In this document: piece after piece, positions 1-7,781 of the stretch
Layout: each line of letters starts with the position of its first letter
How positions within the stretch are numbered: the stretch's first letter is position 1
From: JACVRW01 sp963813495
GTDB taxonomy: Bacteria; Actinomycetota; Thermoleophilia; Solirubrobacterales; Thermoleophilaceae
Assembly (NCBI GenBank): GCA_963813495.1
Contig: CAWEZC010000010.1
Span: forward strand, 62,001 to 126,000
Length of the DNA stretch: 64,000 bases
Reading direction: 5' to 3'
The notes under the pieces: generated by a model
What the model was told of the DNA's origin: nothing
The model's input: the letters and a program-made list of their open reading frames with translations, nothing else
The model's database searches: none
Position numbers and translations under genes: made by a program

Positions 1-796
1 GGCCTTCGCGCCGCGCAGAGTTCGTGGAGTGTCGGTGCGCCACCTGCAGGTACCGGGCGCCGCCGGCGGGCTCGCCGCCCGCCTGTACGCCCCCGACGGC
101 GCCGGGGCGACCGGGCCGCTGCTGCTGTACCTGCACGGCGGCGGCTGGGTGTTCGGCTCGCCCGCCATCTACGACGGCCTGTGCCGCTTCATCGCCCGCC
201 ATTCCGGCATGCGCGTGCTCTCGGCCTCGTACCGGCTCGCACCCGAGAACCGCTTCCCGGCGGGCTTCGAGGACGCGCGCGCCACGCTCCGGTGGACGCT
301 CGCCAACGCCGCCTCGCTGGGAGCAAGCCGGGTCGGGGTGGGTGGCGACAGCGCCGGCGGCAACCTAGCTGCGGTGCTGGCGCACGAGGCGGGCGAGCGG
401 CTCGCCTTCCAGTTCCTGCTGTGCCCGGTGACCGACCTCTCGCGCGAGCACCCCTCGTACTCCACCTTCGCCGACGGCCCCTTCCTGACCGCGCAGGAGA
501 TGCGCTGGTTTCGCGCCCACTACCTGTCCGGCGAGGAGGCCGCGCAGGACCCCCGGGCCTCGCCGCTGCTGGCGCCGGACCTGGCGGCCACACCGCCCAC
601 CTACCTGGCCGTGGCCGGCTTCGATCCCCTCTGTGACGAGGCGCTCGCCTACGGCGCGCGCCTTCGCGAGGCCGGCATCGACGTCACGCTGGCCCTGCAC
701 GAGGGCCAGGTGCACGGCTTCGCCGAGCTCATCGGACCGAGCCCGAGCGGGCGCGAAGCCACGATCCAAGCATGCCGCTGGTTGAGCGATCACTAG
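1..796 (+). CDS. alpha/beta hydrolase (hormone-sensitive-lipase-like esterase), 5' end outside window
   Basis: Likely carboxylesterase of the HSL/lipase-GDXG family, hydrolysing short-chain esters in the cytosol. Visible motifs, in order, are HGGGW (oxyanion hole), GDSAGG with the nucleophile serine, FDPLCDE with the catalytic aspartate, and QVHGF with the catalytic histidine, so the catalytic core is complete. The frame is open to the left edge and its first codons read AFAPRRVRGVSVRHLQVPGA, which resembles the N-terminal region that normally precedes this core. I therefore read the gene as starting before base 1; the GTG at 29 is an internal codon that only looks like a start. Natural substrate cannot be told. 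Confidence 0.85.
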   Translation, partial: AFAPRRVRGVSVRHLQVPGAAGGLAARLYAPDGAGATGPLLLYLHGGGWVFGSPAIYDGLCRFIARHSGMRVLSASYRLAPENRFPAGFEDARATLRWTLANAASLGASRVGVGGDSAGGNLAAVLAHEAGERLAFQFLLCPVTDLSREHPSYSTFADGPFLTAQEMRWFRAHYLSGEEAAQDPRASPLLAPDLAATPPTYLAVAGFDPLCDEALAYGARLREAGIDVTLALHEGQVHGFAELIGPSPSGREATIQACRWLSDH

Positions 797-907
797 GCCA
801 GGAAGCCGCCGCCGACCCGCAGCGTCGTGCCGGTGGTGAACGACGCCGCGTCGGACAGCAGCCAGACCGCCGCCGCCGGGCAGGTCGTCGGTATGCCGGC
901 GTCGATC
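793..907 (-). pseudogene. C-terminal remnant of a short-chain dehydrogenase
   Basis: Reading the minus strand gives an open stretch of about 38 codons ending in TAG, which includes WLLSDAASFTTGTTLRVGGG. That is the usual last segment of a classical SDR (W-L-x-S-D-x-A-S-F-x-T-G-x-x-x-x-V-D-G-G). A stop lies immediately upstream and no Rossmann or YxxxK part exists nearby, so only the tail survives. It converges on the esterase with stops overlapping near 793-796. It is directly joined to an IclR remnant, suggesting a deletion junction around 905-930. Confidence 0.7.
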
Positions 908-914
908 CTTCAGG

Positions 915-1200
915 CGAGAGGCGGTTCGCCCGCATGTTCTGCGCCGCGTACACCCAGCTCGCCCTCCTGGCGGTCCAGTGCATAGCCCCGCTCGCGCCAG
1001 CCGCCGGTTCTCCGCCAGCGCGCGGGCGGACACCAGCGTGTTGCGGGTGCGCCGCTCGAGTGGCCCGTGGCGGGCAACGAACTCACGGACGGCGTCGTCG
1101 TACACCGCCGCGCAGGTCCGTGGCGACGGCGTCCTCGATGGCGTCTCCGCCAACGTCTGGGCCTCCACAGTGCCCTCGCACTACCGCCACGTGCCCCTGG
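915..1200 (-). pseudogene. IclR-family regulator remnant (effector-binding domain), frameshifted
   Basis: On the minus strand one frame reads YDDAVREFVARHGPLERRT and continues through an ALAENRRLAR stretch. A second frame then continues RERGYALDRQEGELGVR. Together these match the middle of the IclR effector-binding domain (typically FVARHGPLxRRTPNT, then RxRGYALDxEE). The reading frame must shift near 1000 to join them, there is no N-terminal helix-turn-helix, and the C-terminus is replaced by the SDR tail. I call it a dead fragment of a regulator that probably once controlled the neighbouring SDR genes. Confidence 0.6.
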
Positions 1201-1273
1201 GCGCTGTGGTGCCGTGGGGCCAGGGCCCGCTGCTGATGGCGGCCGGCGCTCGAGAACGGGGAGGATGAGGGCG

Positions 1274-2014
1274 ATGCGCGAGGGTCGCGGTGTGCTGGTG
1301 ACGGGGGCGGCGAACGGGATCGGCCGGGCCACGGCCGCGCGCCTGGCCGCCGCCGGAGCGCGAGTGTGCGCCGTCGACCGCGAGCAGGCGAGTCCGCCGC
1401 CGGGCGGCTGTTCGCTCGTGGCCGAGCTCGCTGAGCTCGGCGCCCTGCCGGACGTGGTCAGGCAAGCCGAGGAGGAGGTCGGGCCCCTCGATGCCCTGGT
1501 CAACGTCGCGGGGATCTTCGAGTCCTCGCCGGTCGCCGAACTGTCGCCCGAAGGGCTGGAACGGACGCTGGCCGTCAACCTGAAGGCGCCGATCCTGCTG
1601 GCCGCCGCCGTGGCGCGCGGCATGACTGAGCGCGGGTATGGGCGTGTCGTCAACGTGACCTCCGTCCACGCGCGCGTGTCGGAGCGCGAGGCGCTCGCAT
1701 ATGACATGTCGAAGGCGGGCCTCGAGGGCGCGACGCGCACGCTCGGCATCGAGCTCGCTTCGAGCGGCGTGCTCGTCAACGCGGTGGCGCCAGGGTTCGT
1801 ATCCACGCGCATGGCTCTCGGCGCCGACAGCAAGGACGTGCTGGAGAGCGAGCCCCTGCGCCGTACCTACGTGGACGAGGGGCGCCTGCCGCTGCGGCGC
1901 AGCGCGACCCCCGAGGAGGTCGCCGACTGCATCGTCTGGCTCGCCGGCCCGGGCAACACCTACGTGACCGCGCAGACGGTCACGATCGACGGGGGCCTCA
2001 CTGCGACGTTTTGA
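1274..2014 (+). CDS. short-chain dehydrogenase/reductase (SDR)
   Basis: Classical SDR oxidoreductase of 246 residues using NAD(P). Seen in the sequence: the cofactor motif TGAANGIG near residues 10-17, NVAG in place of NNAG, an active-site serine in NVTS, the catalytic pair YDMSK, and the C-terminal DGG. The closest typical relatives are 3-oxoacyl-ACP reductase or hydroxysteroid dehydrogenase types, but the substrate is unknown. ATG at 1265 and 1274 are both in frame; a GGGGAGG Shine-Dalgarno ending at 1264 fits the second with 9 bases spacing, so 1274 is chosen. It lies between two decayed gene remnants. Confidence 0.85.
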   Translation: MREGRGVLVTGAANGIGRATAARLAAAGARVCAVDREQASPPPGGCSLVAELAELGALPDVVRQAEEEVGPLDALVNVAGIFESSPVAELSPEGLERTLAVNLKAPILLAAAVARGMTERGYGRVVNVTSVHARVSEREALAYDMSKAGLEGATRTLGIELASSGVLVNAVAPGFVSTRMALGADSKDVLESEPLRRTYVDEGRLPLRRSATPEEVADCIVWLAGPGNTYVTAQTVTIDGGLTATF

Positions 2015-2029
2015 CCAACCGGCACGCCG

Positions 2030-2258
2030 TCATCGGGCTGCAGGCTTCCGGGCCTCGAGCTACCCGTGGGCGTCGTCTACGGCGCCAAGGGCCGTATCCT
2101 GCCCCGACGTGGGCGAGACGATGACGCGCGTTGCAGTGGACCTGCCGCAGGCGGTGGTCACGCCCCTGCCCGGCAGCGGGCACTTCCTCCAAAAAGGCGC
2201 GCCCGAAGCGGTCGCCGGGGTGCTGGCCGAGTTCTTCGCCGCGGAGCCGGAGGGCTGA
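2030..2258 (+). pseudogene. C-terminal remnant of an alpha/beta hydrolase, frameshifted
   Basis: The plus strand reads LELPVGVVYGAKGRILP in one frame. After a one-base shift near 2100 it reads PDVGETMTRV, then PLPGSGHFLQ and EAVAGVLAEFF to a TGA. This is the usual end of an epoxide-hydrolase or haloalkane-dehalogenase-like protein: P-x-x-V-x-Y-G-x-x-D-x-I-L-P, the G-x-G-H-F histidine, and P-E-A-V-A-x-V-L-x-E-F-L. The expected catalytic Asp in GAKGR is also changed. Its TGA (2256-2258) overlaps the ATG of the sigma gene, so the two were probably once translationally coupled. Confidence 0.65.
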
Positions 2259-3304
2259 TGCGCCCCCCTCCCGCGATGGTGAGCGCGGCGCCCGAGCAGG
2301 GCCTGCTTGCGGCGGCTCGCGCGGGCGACGAGGACGCGTTCCGGAGGCTCGTGGAGCCGCTCCACGCGGAGCTGCACGCCCACTGCTACCGGATGCTCGC
2401 GTCGGTGCAGGACGCCGAGGACGCCCTCCAGGACGCCCTGCTGCGTGCCTGGCGCGCCCTGCCCGGTTTCGAGGGCCGCAGCGCGCTCGCGTCTTGGCTT
2501 TACAAGATCACCACCAATGCGTGCCTGGACGCGATCGGGCGGCGCTCCAAGCGGGTGCTTCCGATCGACTACGGTGCGGCACCGGGCGCCGGGGCTGCCT
2601 CCCCAGGGCCGCTCCCGGACTCGACATGGGTGGAGCCCTACCCGGACGAGCAACTCGGCCTGGAGGACGGGCGGGCCCGGCCGGAGGCCAGCTACGAGCA
2701 GCGCGAGGCCGTGGAGCTCGCCTTCATCGCGGCGCTGCAGCACCTGCCGGCTCGCCAGCGCGCGGCGCTCATTCTCCGCGATGTGCTCGGCTTCTCGGCG
2801 CGCGAGGTCGCCGACGCGCTCGCCACCAGCGTGGCCTCCATCAACAGCGCTCTGCAGCGCGCGCGCGCGAGCATCGACGAACGGCTCCCGCCGCGTAGCC
2901 AGCAGGCCACGCTGCGCTCGCTCGGCGACGAGCGGCTCCGCGAGATCGTCGAACGCTTCGTCGCCGCGTTCGAGAGCGGAGATGTCGAGGCGGTCCTGGC
3001 CGTGCTGGCCGAGGACGCCGGCTTCTCCATGCCTCCCTACCCGGGTCACTACCGGGGCCGCGGGCAGATCGGTGACTCCTGGCTCATGCCCGGCGGACCG
3101 CCTCCGCGTCTTCGCTACCTGCCGGCGCGGGCCAACGGGCAGCTGGCGCTGGGCACCTATGTGAACGACCCGCAGCGGGACGGCTATGTCGCGCTCGCGC
3201 TCGATGTGCTCACCCTCGACGGCGGGCAGATCGCGGAGGTCATCGCCTTCCGGCGGCCGGAGCTGTTTCAGCAGTTCGGGCTCCCGCAGGAGCTCCCCGC
3301 CTGA
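2258..3304 (+). CDS. ECF-family RNA polymerase sigma factor with C-terminal SnoaL-like domain
   Basis: Extracytoplasmic-function sigma factor of 348 residues. Residues about 20-85 form region 2 (CYRMLASVQDAEDALQDALL and FEGRSALASWLYKITTNACLD). Residues about 150-205 form region 4 (LPARQRAALILRDVLGFSA with a helix-turn-helix). About 215-330 is a SnoaL/NTF2-like domain (FVAAFESGDVEAVLAVLAED, then MPPYPGHYRGR). This architecture and the PYPDE linker match the SigG/SigJ-like, TIGR02960-type group, where the tail acts as a built-in regulator instead of a separate anti-sigma factor. No anti-sigma gene is adjacent. The start ATG overlaps the stop of the preceding hydrolase remnant. Confidence 0.88.
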   Translation: MRPPPAMVSAAPEQGLLAAARAGDEDAFRRLVEPLHAELHAHCYRMLASVQDAEDALQDALLRAWRALPGFEGRSALASWLYKITTNACLDAIGRRSKRVLPIDYGAAPGAGAASPGPLPDSTWVEPYPDEQLGLEDGRARPEASYEQREAVELAFIAALQHLPARQRAALILRDVLGFSAREVADALATSVASINSALQRARASIDERLPPRSQQATLRSLGDERLREIVERFVAAFESGDVEAVLAVLAEDAGFSMPPYPGHYRGRGQIGDSWLMPGGPPPRLRYLPARANGQLALGTYVNDPQRDGYVALALDVLTLDGGQIAEVIAFRRPELFQQFGLPQELPA

Positions 3305-3933
3305 GCGGGCCGCTTGACATCGAGACGCCGCACGGCCCGGCGCGTGCTCACCTGCGCGCCGCGGAGCGCCCCAGCGCAGCACTGGTCCTCGGCCACGGAG
3401 CCGGCGGGGGGATCGCTGCGCCCGACCTCGTAGCGGCCACCGACGCCGCTCGTTCCGAGGGCTTCACGGTCGCGCTCGTCGAGCAGCCATATCGCGTGGC
3501 CGGGCGTCGCTCTCCGGCTCCCGCTCGCCAGCTTGACGCGGCCTGGATTGCGGTGATCGAGCAGCTGGCTGCGGGCGAGCTGTCCGGACTACCGCTCGTC
3601 ACGGGCGGCCGTTCGATGGGCGCCCGCGTGGCCTGTCGCACGTCGGACGCGACCGCCGCCGCAGCGGTGCTCTGCCTGGCCTTTCCGCTCAGGCCTCCAC
3701 GCCGCAAGGGCGGAGCCGAGCCGCCTAGCCGCCTGGACGAGCTCGACGCGGTGACGGTTCCGGTGCTCGTGGTTCAGGGTGAGAGTGACCCGTTCGGCAC
3801 GCCTGCGCCCGGCCCCCGGCGTGTCGTGGTCGAGGTGGCGGGCAACCACAGCCTGCGCAAGGACCACGCGGGGGTGGCGGGCGCGGTGCGGGACTGGCTG
3901 CGCGGCGTCGTCGCGGGTCCAGCCGCTGTGTGA
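3301..3933 (+). CDS. small alpha/beta hydrolase (KANL3/Tex30-like), apparent CTG start
   Basis: Dienelactone-hydrolase-like protein of about 210 residues. Seen: LVLGHGAGGG near residue 30 (oxyanion loop), the nucleophile elbow TGGRSMGAR near 100, the acid in VVQGESDPFG near 160, and the histidine in AGNHSLRKD near 180. Only frame 1 gives the conserved N-terminus, and that frame has no ATG, GTG or TTG before base 3496. A CTG at 3301 overlaps the sigma stop (CTGA) and is preceded by GGAG at 3289-3292 with 8 bases spacing, so a CTG start is the best reading. Starting at 3496 would delete the oxyanion loop. Coupled to the sigma gene; substrate unknown. Confidence 0.75.
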   Translation: MSGPLDIETPHGPARAHLRAAERPSAALVLGHGAGGGIAAPDLVAATDAARSEGFTVALVEQPYRVAGRRSPAPARQLDAAWIAVIEQLAAGELSGLPLVTGGRSMGARVACRTSDATAAAAVLCLAFPLRPPRRKGGAEPPSRLDELDAVTVPVLVVQGESDPFGTPAPGPRRVVVEVAGNHSLRKDHAGVAGAVRDWLRGVVAGPAAV

Positions 3934-3943
3934 CGTACGTCAC
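3930..3943. promoter_or_regulatory. perfect 14-bp palindrome before the DHA2 exporter
   Basis: GTGACGTACGTCAC is a perfect 14-base palindrome overlapping the stop of the upstream hydrolase and lying 22 bases before the exporter start. Position and symmetry suit an operator for a TetR- or MarR-type repressor of the efflux pump. No such regulator is encoded next to it. Confidence 0.4.
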
Positions 3944-3964
3944 GGAACGAGGCGATGAGTTTCG

Positions 3965-5488
3965 ATGGCCTGCCAGGTCTGTTCTCACGTGACTGCTCAA
4001 TCGACAACCGATACCGCTGCCACAGGCGACCGCCGGCGCTGGCTGGCCCTCTACGTGCTCTGCGTAGGGATGCTGATGATCGTGCTCGACGCCACGGTCG
4101 TGAACGTCGCGCTGCCCTCGATCCAGGACGATCTGGGCTTCTCCCAGAACAACCTCGCCTGGGTCGTCAACGCTTATCTGATCGCCTTCGGCGGCCTGCT
4201 GCTGCTGGCCGGCCGCATCGGCGACCTGATCGGGCAGCGCCGCATCTTCCTGATCGGTCTGACCGTGTTCACCGTAGCCTCGCTGCTGTGCGCGGTGGCG
4301 CAGAGTCAGGGTGTGCTGATCGCCGCCCGCTTCGTGCAGGGCGTCGGCGGTGCGCTGACCTCCGCCGTCATCCTCGGCATGATCGTCACGATGTTCCCGG
4401 AGCCGCGGGAGCAGGCCAAGGCGATCGGCGTCTACACCTTCGTCGCGGTCGCGGGCGGCTCGATCGGCCTGCTGGTCGGCGGTGTGCTCACCGAGGCGAT
4501 CAACTGGCATTGGATCTTCTTCGTGAACCTGCCCATCGGCGTGGCCACCGGGCTGTTTGCGCTCAGGCTGGTCGACGGCGATGAGGGAATCGGCCTCAAG
4601 GCGGGCGCGGACCTACCGGGAGCCGTGCTGCTCACCGGCGGGCTCATGCTCGGCGTGTACACGATCCTCGAGGTCGGCGAACAGGGCTGGGGCTCGACCC
4701 AGACGCTCGCGCTCGGCGGCATCTCACTCGCTCTGCTCGCGGCCTTCCTCGTGCGCCAGGCGCGCATCGCCAACCCTCTGATGCCGCTGCGCCTGTTCCG
4801 CTCGCGCAACGTGGCCGGAGCCAACCTGGTCCAGGCTCTGCTGGTGGTGGGCATGTTCGGGATGTTCTTCCTGGGCGCGCTCTACATGCAGCGGATCCTT
4901 GCCTACAGCGCGCTCGACGTCGGCCTGGCCTTCCTGCCTTCGACGATCGTGATGGGCACGATGTCGTTCCGCGTCTCGGCGCGGGTCAACCTGCGCTTCG
5001 GCCCGAAGGCCGTGCTCATGCCCAGCATGCTCGCCATCGCCGCCGGCGTGCTTCTCTTCGCCCGCACTCCCGTCGACGGGAGCTTCGCCGTCGACATCCT
5101 GCCCGCGATGATCCTGCTCGGCGCCGGTGCCGGGCTGGCCTTCCCGGCGCTGATGACGCTCGCGATGTCGGGTGCCACCCCGAGCGACTCGGGTCTCGCC
5201 TCCGGTCTCGTCAACACGAGCGTGCAGGTGGGCGGCGCGATCGGCCTGGCAGTGCTGGCGACCCTGGCCACCGAGCGCACCGACAGCCTGCTGGCTGACG
5301 GCGAGCAGGCGGCCGCCGCGCTCAACTCCGGCTACCACCTCGCCTACCTCATCGGGGCCGCGATGGTGGGGGTCGCCTTCGTGGTCGCGCTCCTCGTTCT
5401 GCGCTCCGAGGCCCCGGCCACCGGGGAGCAGGAGGCCGATGGCGGCGCCGAGGCGACCTCCCGCCGGCCGGCCTACTCCGAGGCCTAG
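3965..5488 (+). CDS. MFS exporter, DHA2 (14-TM drug:H+ antiporter) family
   Basis: Inner-membrane proton-driven efflux pump of 507 residues with about 14 hydrophobic helices. The first helix carries the family motif LDATVVNVALP. Motif A follows as GRIGDLIGQRR near residue 85, and motif C-like glycine-rich helices near 150-175. DHA2 members export drugs, dyes or other small toxic compounds; the substrate here cannot be predicted. ATG 3965 is taken as the start (GAGG 12 bases upstream); a GTG at 3989 giving MTAQSTTD is possible. A 14-bp palindrome lies just upstream. Confidence 0.88.
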   Translation: MACQVCSHVTAQSTTDTAATGDRRRWLALYVLCVGMLMIVLDATVVNVALPSIQDDLGFSQNNLAWVVNAYLIAFGGLLLLAGRIGDLIGQRRIFLIGLTVFTVASLLCAVAQSQGVLIAARFVQGVGGALTSAVILGMIVTMFPEPREQAKAIGVYTFVAVAGGSIGLLVGGVLTEAINWHWIFFVNLPIGVATGLFALRLVDGDEGIGLKAGADLPGAVLLTGGLMLGVYTILEVGEQGWGSTQTLALGGISLALLAAFLVRQARIANPLMPLRLFRSRNVAGANLVQALLVVGMFGMFFLGALYMQRILAYSALDVGLAFLPSTIVMGTMSFRVSARVNLRFGPKAVLMPSMLAIAAGVLLFARTPVDGSFAVDILPAMILLGAGAGLAFPALMTLAMSGATPSDSGLASGLVNTSVQVGGAIGLAVLATLATERTDSLLADGEQAAAALNSGYHLAYLIGAAMVGVAFVVALLVLRSEAPATGEQEADGGAEATSRRPAYSEA

Positions 5489-5498
5489 AACGGTCCAG

Positions 5499-5520
5499 CC
5501 CCCGGTCCGGCCGGCGGGGG
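5499..5520 (+). terminator. GC-rich hairpin after exporter gene
   Basis: CCCCCG and CGGGGG form a 6-bp stem around a 10-base loop starting 11 bases after the exporter stop. There is no T-run, so this is only a candidate terminator of the GC-rich actinobacterial kind. Confidence 0.35.
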
Positions 5521-5537
5521 TCGGCCGACGCGCCCGT

Positions 5538-5549
5538 TACGTTGGCGCC
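5538..5549 (+). promoter_or_regulatory. -10 box TACGTT of a leaderless promoter
   Basis: TACGTT (5538-5543) is followed by 6 bases and then the ATG of the secreted-protein gene. This TANNNT-to-start spacing is the known signature of actinobacterial leaderless transcripts; no Shine-Dalgarno is present. Confidence 0.55.
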
Positions 5550-6089
5550 ATGACAGCTCGCCGCCGCGCCCAGCGCCTCGCCCTCACAACAGCCGCCGCA
5601 GGTGTCGTCGCCGTGGCGGTGGGCGGTGCGGTGGCCCCGGCCGAGACCGGGCAGGCCGCGGCCAAGCAGATCACCCCGGCGGGTGTGGGCGCCGTCAAGC
5701 TCGGCGCGACCTTCCAGGATCTGCGCGCGCAGGGCCTCGTCGGGCGCATCCGCAGGGGCTGCGAGCTGGGCGGTCCCAAGACCCGCTCGGCCAAACTGCT
5801 CGCTCCCCTGAAGGGCGGCGTCAACTTCACGCTGACCAAGCCGCGCAAGGTCACCGACATCGTCGTGCGCGGCGGCGCCCGGGCACGCGGCGTGGGGATC
5901 GGGGCGAAGATCCCCAAGATCAAGGCCGCCTTTCCCAAGGCGGTGGTCGACCACAGCACCGATTCGGTCTTCGGCATCACGCTCGTGAAGATCCCGAAGA
6001 GCGGTGGAGGCAGGCTTCAGTTCGCGGTGAGCACCACCACCAAGAGGACGACCCTGATCGGCGTTCCCTTCATCGCCTTCTGCGAGTAG
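5550..6089 (+). CDS. secreted protein of unknown function
   Basis: A 179-residue protein with an arginine-rich N-terminus (MTARRRAQR), a hydrophobic alanine/valine core and a probable signal-peptidase site after about residue 35 (GQAAAKQ). The mature part is basic, with a GVGAVKLGATF opening that recalls the repeated turn found in small secreted actinobacterial proteins, and two cysteines (GCELG and the C-terminal FCE) that could pair. No enzyme motif is visible. The start follows a leaderless-type -10 box. It converges on the peroxidase gene with no gap between the stop codons. Function unknown. Confidence 0.7.
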   Translation: MTARRRAQRLALTTAAAGVVAVAVGGAVAPAETGQAAAKQITPAGVGAVKLGATFQDLRAQGLVGRIRRGCELGGPKTRSAKLLAPLKGGVNFTLTKPRKVTDIVVRGGARARGVGIGAKIPKIKAAFPKAVVDHSTDSVFGITLVKIPKSGGGRLQFAVSTTTKRTTLIGVPFIAFCE

Positions 6090-7664
6090 CTATCCCAGAG
6101 GCGCCAGGAGCGCCTTCTTACCCTCGAAGGCGAAGAACAGCAGGTCGACCATCCGGAAGGTCGAGTTGTCGGGGCCCAGCGAAGGCTTGAAGGCGCTGTC
6201 GCGGACGATCGAGTGCGTGCTTCCCTCCATCGCCCGGTGAAAGGTCTCCGCCACGATGCGAGCGCCCACGCCCTTGAGCTTGCCGCCGTTGAACTCCGCC
6301 TCGCGCAGGATGTAGAACCAGAGCGGCGTGTCCTTCAGGAAAGCCTGCCGCTGGGCCGCGGTCAGCGACTCGATGTCGGCGCCGCCCGATCCGTTGCGCA
6401 GCTGGGCGTTGGTCAGCTTGGTCACGGTGACGCCCTTGTTCTTGAGGAACGTGACCATCTGCTGGCCGGTGGCCAGCTTGACCATCTTCGCGCGCGTCAG
6501 GTTGCGGAAGGCGAGGTTGCGGCGGGCGTCGTTGAAGCCGACGTTGGGCCCGCCGAAGCTGCCCGTCGGAAGGTGCTCGAGCGGGTTGACCAGCGTCGAG
6601 TCGATGCGCATCGCCCGGTTGAACTTGCCCGCAGGGACCTGTAGCCCCGGCTTGGGGATCTCGCCGAAGTCGTAGAGGCGCCGGAAGTCCGCGATCCAGT
6701 TGCTGGGCAGCCGCGAACCGCCCCCGAGGTCGCCGCCGGTGGCCGAGAACAGGAACAGCAGCTCGAGCGAGCCGGACCCGCCGTCGAAGATCTTGTTCCA
6801 GTTGTAGCCGCGCCGGATCATCGCGTGCCCGAGGCGGAAGCCGGCCACCGAGAACTCGAGCGGCATCGTAGGCACGTCGGTGGGCGTGGCGCCCACCTCG
6901 AAGACCTTGCGGCCCTGGTTGAACACGTTGTTGACCACGCCGGCCGCCGCGATCCGAGGCAGGTAGTCGTTGCGCAGCATCCACTGGTAGTGCTTGGTCA
7001 CCAGCTCGCGCGCCTTGGCGAAGCGCTGGCCCGCGGGCACCGAGGCGGGCAGCGTGTCGACCACGCGATTGTGAAAGCGGATCATCGCCAGGTGAGTCTG
7101 GGCGACGGCGAGGTTCTCGTCATTGCGGAGATCGGGGATGACCGCCTTGCGCTTCTTGGCCTGCGTGTTGCCCAGGCCGCGCGGCAGGTCGAACCCGTTC
7201 TTGGCGGGGATCCCGTCCGCGGCCACCGTCTTGCCCGTCTTGAGGTGCAGGCCGTCGGACTCGTAGAACTTGGCCGACTCGGGATCCTGGGGCCCGGCCC
7301 CGTAGAGGGAGTCGAGGTCGAGGCTGGGTGAGCGTCCCTGCAGCAGGGCGGCCGGCGAGATGTTGGCCCCGAGCGTGACGGTCGTCTTGTCGAAGGTCAG
7401 GTCGTGGTCGACGAACTGGCCCAGGTAGGTGAAACCGGCCGGGATCCCGGTTGCGCCTCCGCCGCCGGCGGCCATCTCATGACCGATCTTCTTGCGGTTC
7501 GGCTCACCGAGCTGGCGGCCGACACCCTTCGGCCCCATCCGCGAGAAGCGAAACGGCGGTGCCGTGTCCGCCGCCGCGATCGACGCCACCGTGCGTCCCC
7601 CGTCGGCCTCCGTCAGCAGCCCCTCGCCGACCACGAAATAGCTCTCAGAACCATGCTTCTCCAC
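6090..7664 (-). CDS. animal-type heme peroxidase family protein
   Basis: A 524-residue bacterial member of the animal heme peroxidase superfamily (An_peroxidase), using H2O2 to oxidise organic or halide substrates. Seen: GQFVDHDLTFD near residues 82-92 with the distal histidine and the Asp that anchors heme; an LAMIRFHNRVVD helix near 190; and RLGHAMIRRGYN near 278 with the proximal histidine. No signal peptide is apparent. The start is GTG at 7664, with a strong AAGGAGG Shine-Dalgarno 4-5 bases upstream. An 18-base interrupted palindrome at 7748-7765 lies upstream. The substrate is unknown. Confidence 0.85.
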   Translation of the reverse strand: MEKHGSESYFVVGEGLLTEADGGRTVASIAAADTAPPFRFSRMGPKGVGRQLGEPNRKKIGHEMAAGGGGATGIPAGFTYLGQFVDHDLTFDKTTVTLGANISPAALLQGRSPSLDLDSLYGAGPQDPESAKFYESDGLHLKTGKTVAADGIPAKNGFDLPRGLGNTQAKKRKAVIPDLRNDENLAVAQTHLAMIRFHNRVVDTLPASVPAGQRFAKARELVTKHYQWMLRNDYLPRIAAAGVVNNVFNQGRKVFEVGATPTDVPTMPLEFSVAGFRLGHAMIRRGYNWNKIFDGGSGSLELLFLFSATGGDLGGGSRLPSNWIADFRRLYDFGEIPKPGLQVPAGKFNRAMRIDSTLVNPLEHLPTGSFGGPNVGFNDARRNLAFRNLTRAKMVKLATGQQMVTFLKNKGVTVTKLTNAQLRNGSGGADIESLTAAQRQAFLKDTPLWFYILREAEFNGGKLKGVGARIVAETFHRAMEGSTHSIVRDSAFKPSLGPDNSTFRMVDLLFFAFEGKKALLAPLG

Positions 7665-7747
7665 GCCGCCTCCTTGTCGTCGAATCGCACGCGAACCGGC
7701 GCTGGTCCTGTGCCCGCCATGGCAGACCGCGCCGGCGCGACACTCTC

Positions 7748-7765
7748 ACGCCGGAAGTCCGGCGT
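7748..7765. promoter_or_regulatory. 8-bp inverted repeat upstream of the peroxidase gene
   Basis: ACGCCGGA-AG-TCCGGCGT is a perfect 8+8 inverted repeat with a 2-base centre, 84 bases upstream of the peroxidase start. It could be an operator, or the terminator stem of the small upstream reading frame on the same strand. A 2-base loop argues against an RNA hairpin and for a protein-binding site. Confidence 0.3.
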
Positions 7766-7781
7766 CAACGCGGGGTGAGCG

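Noticed and set aside
2060..3382. 440-codon minus-strand frame opposite the sigma factor
   Set aside because: Arginine/glycine-rich translation without domain features; the sigma factor on the other strand is unmistakable.
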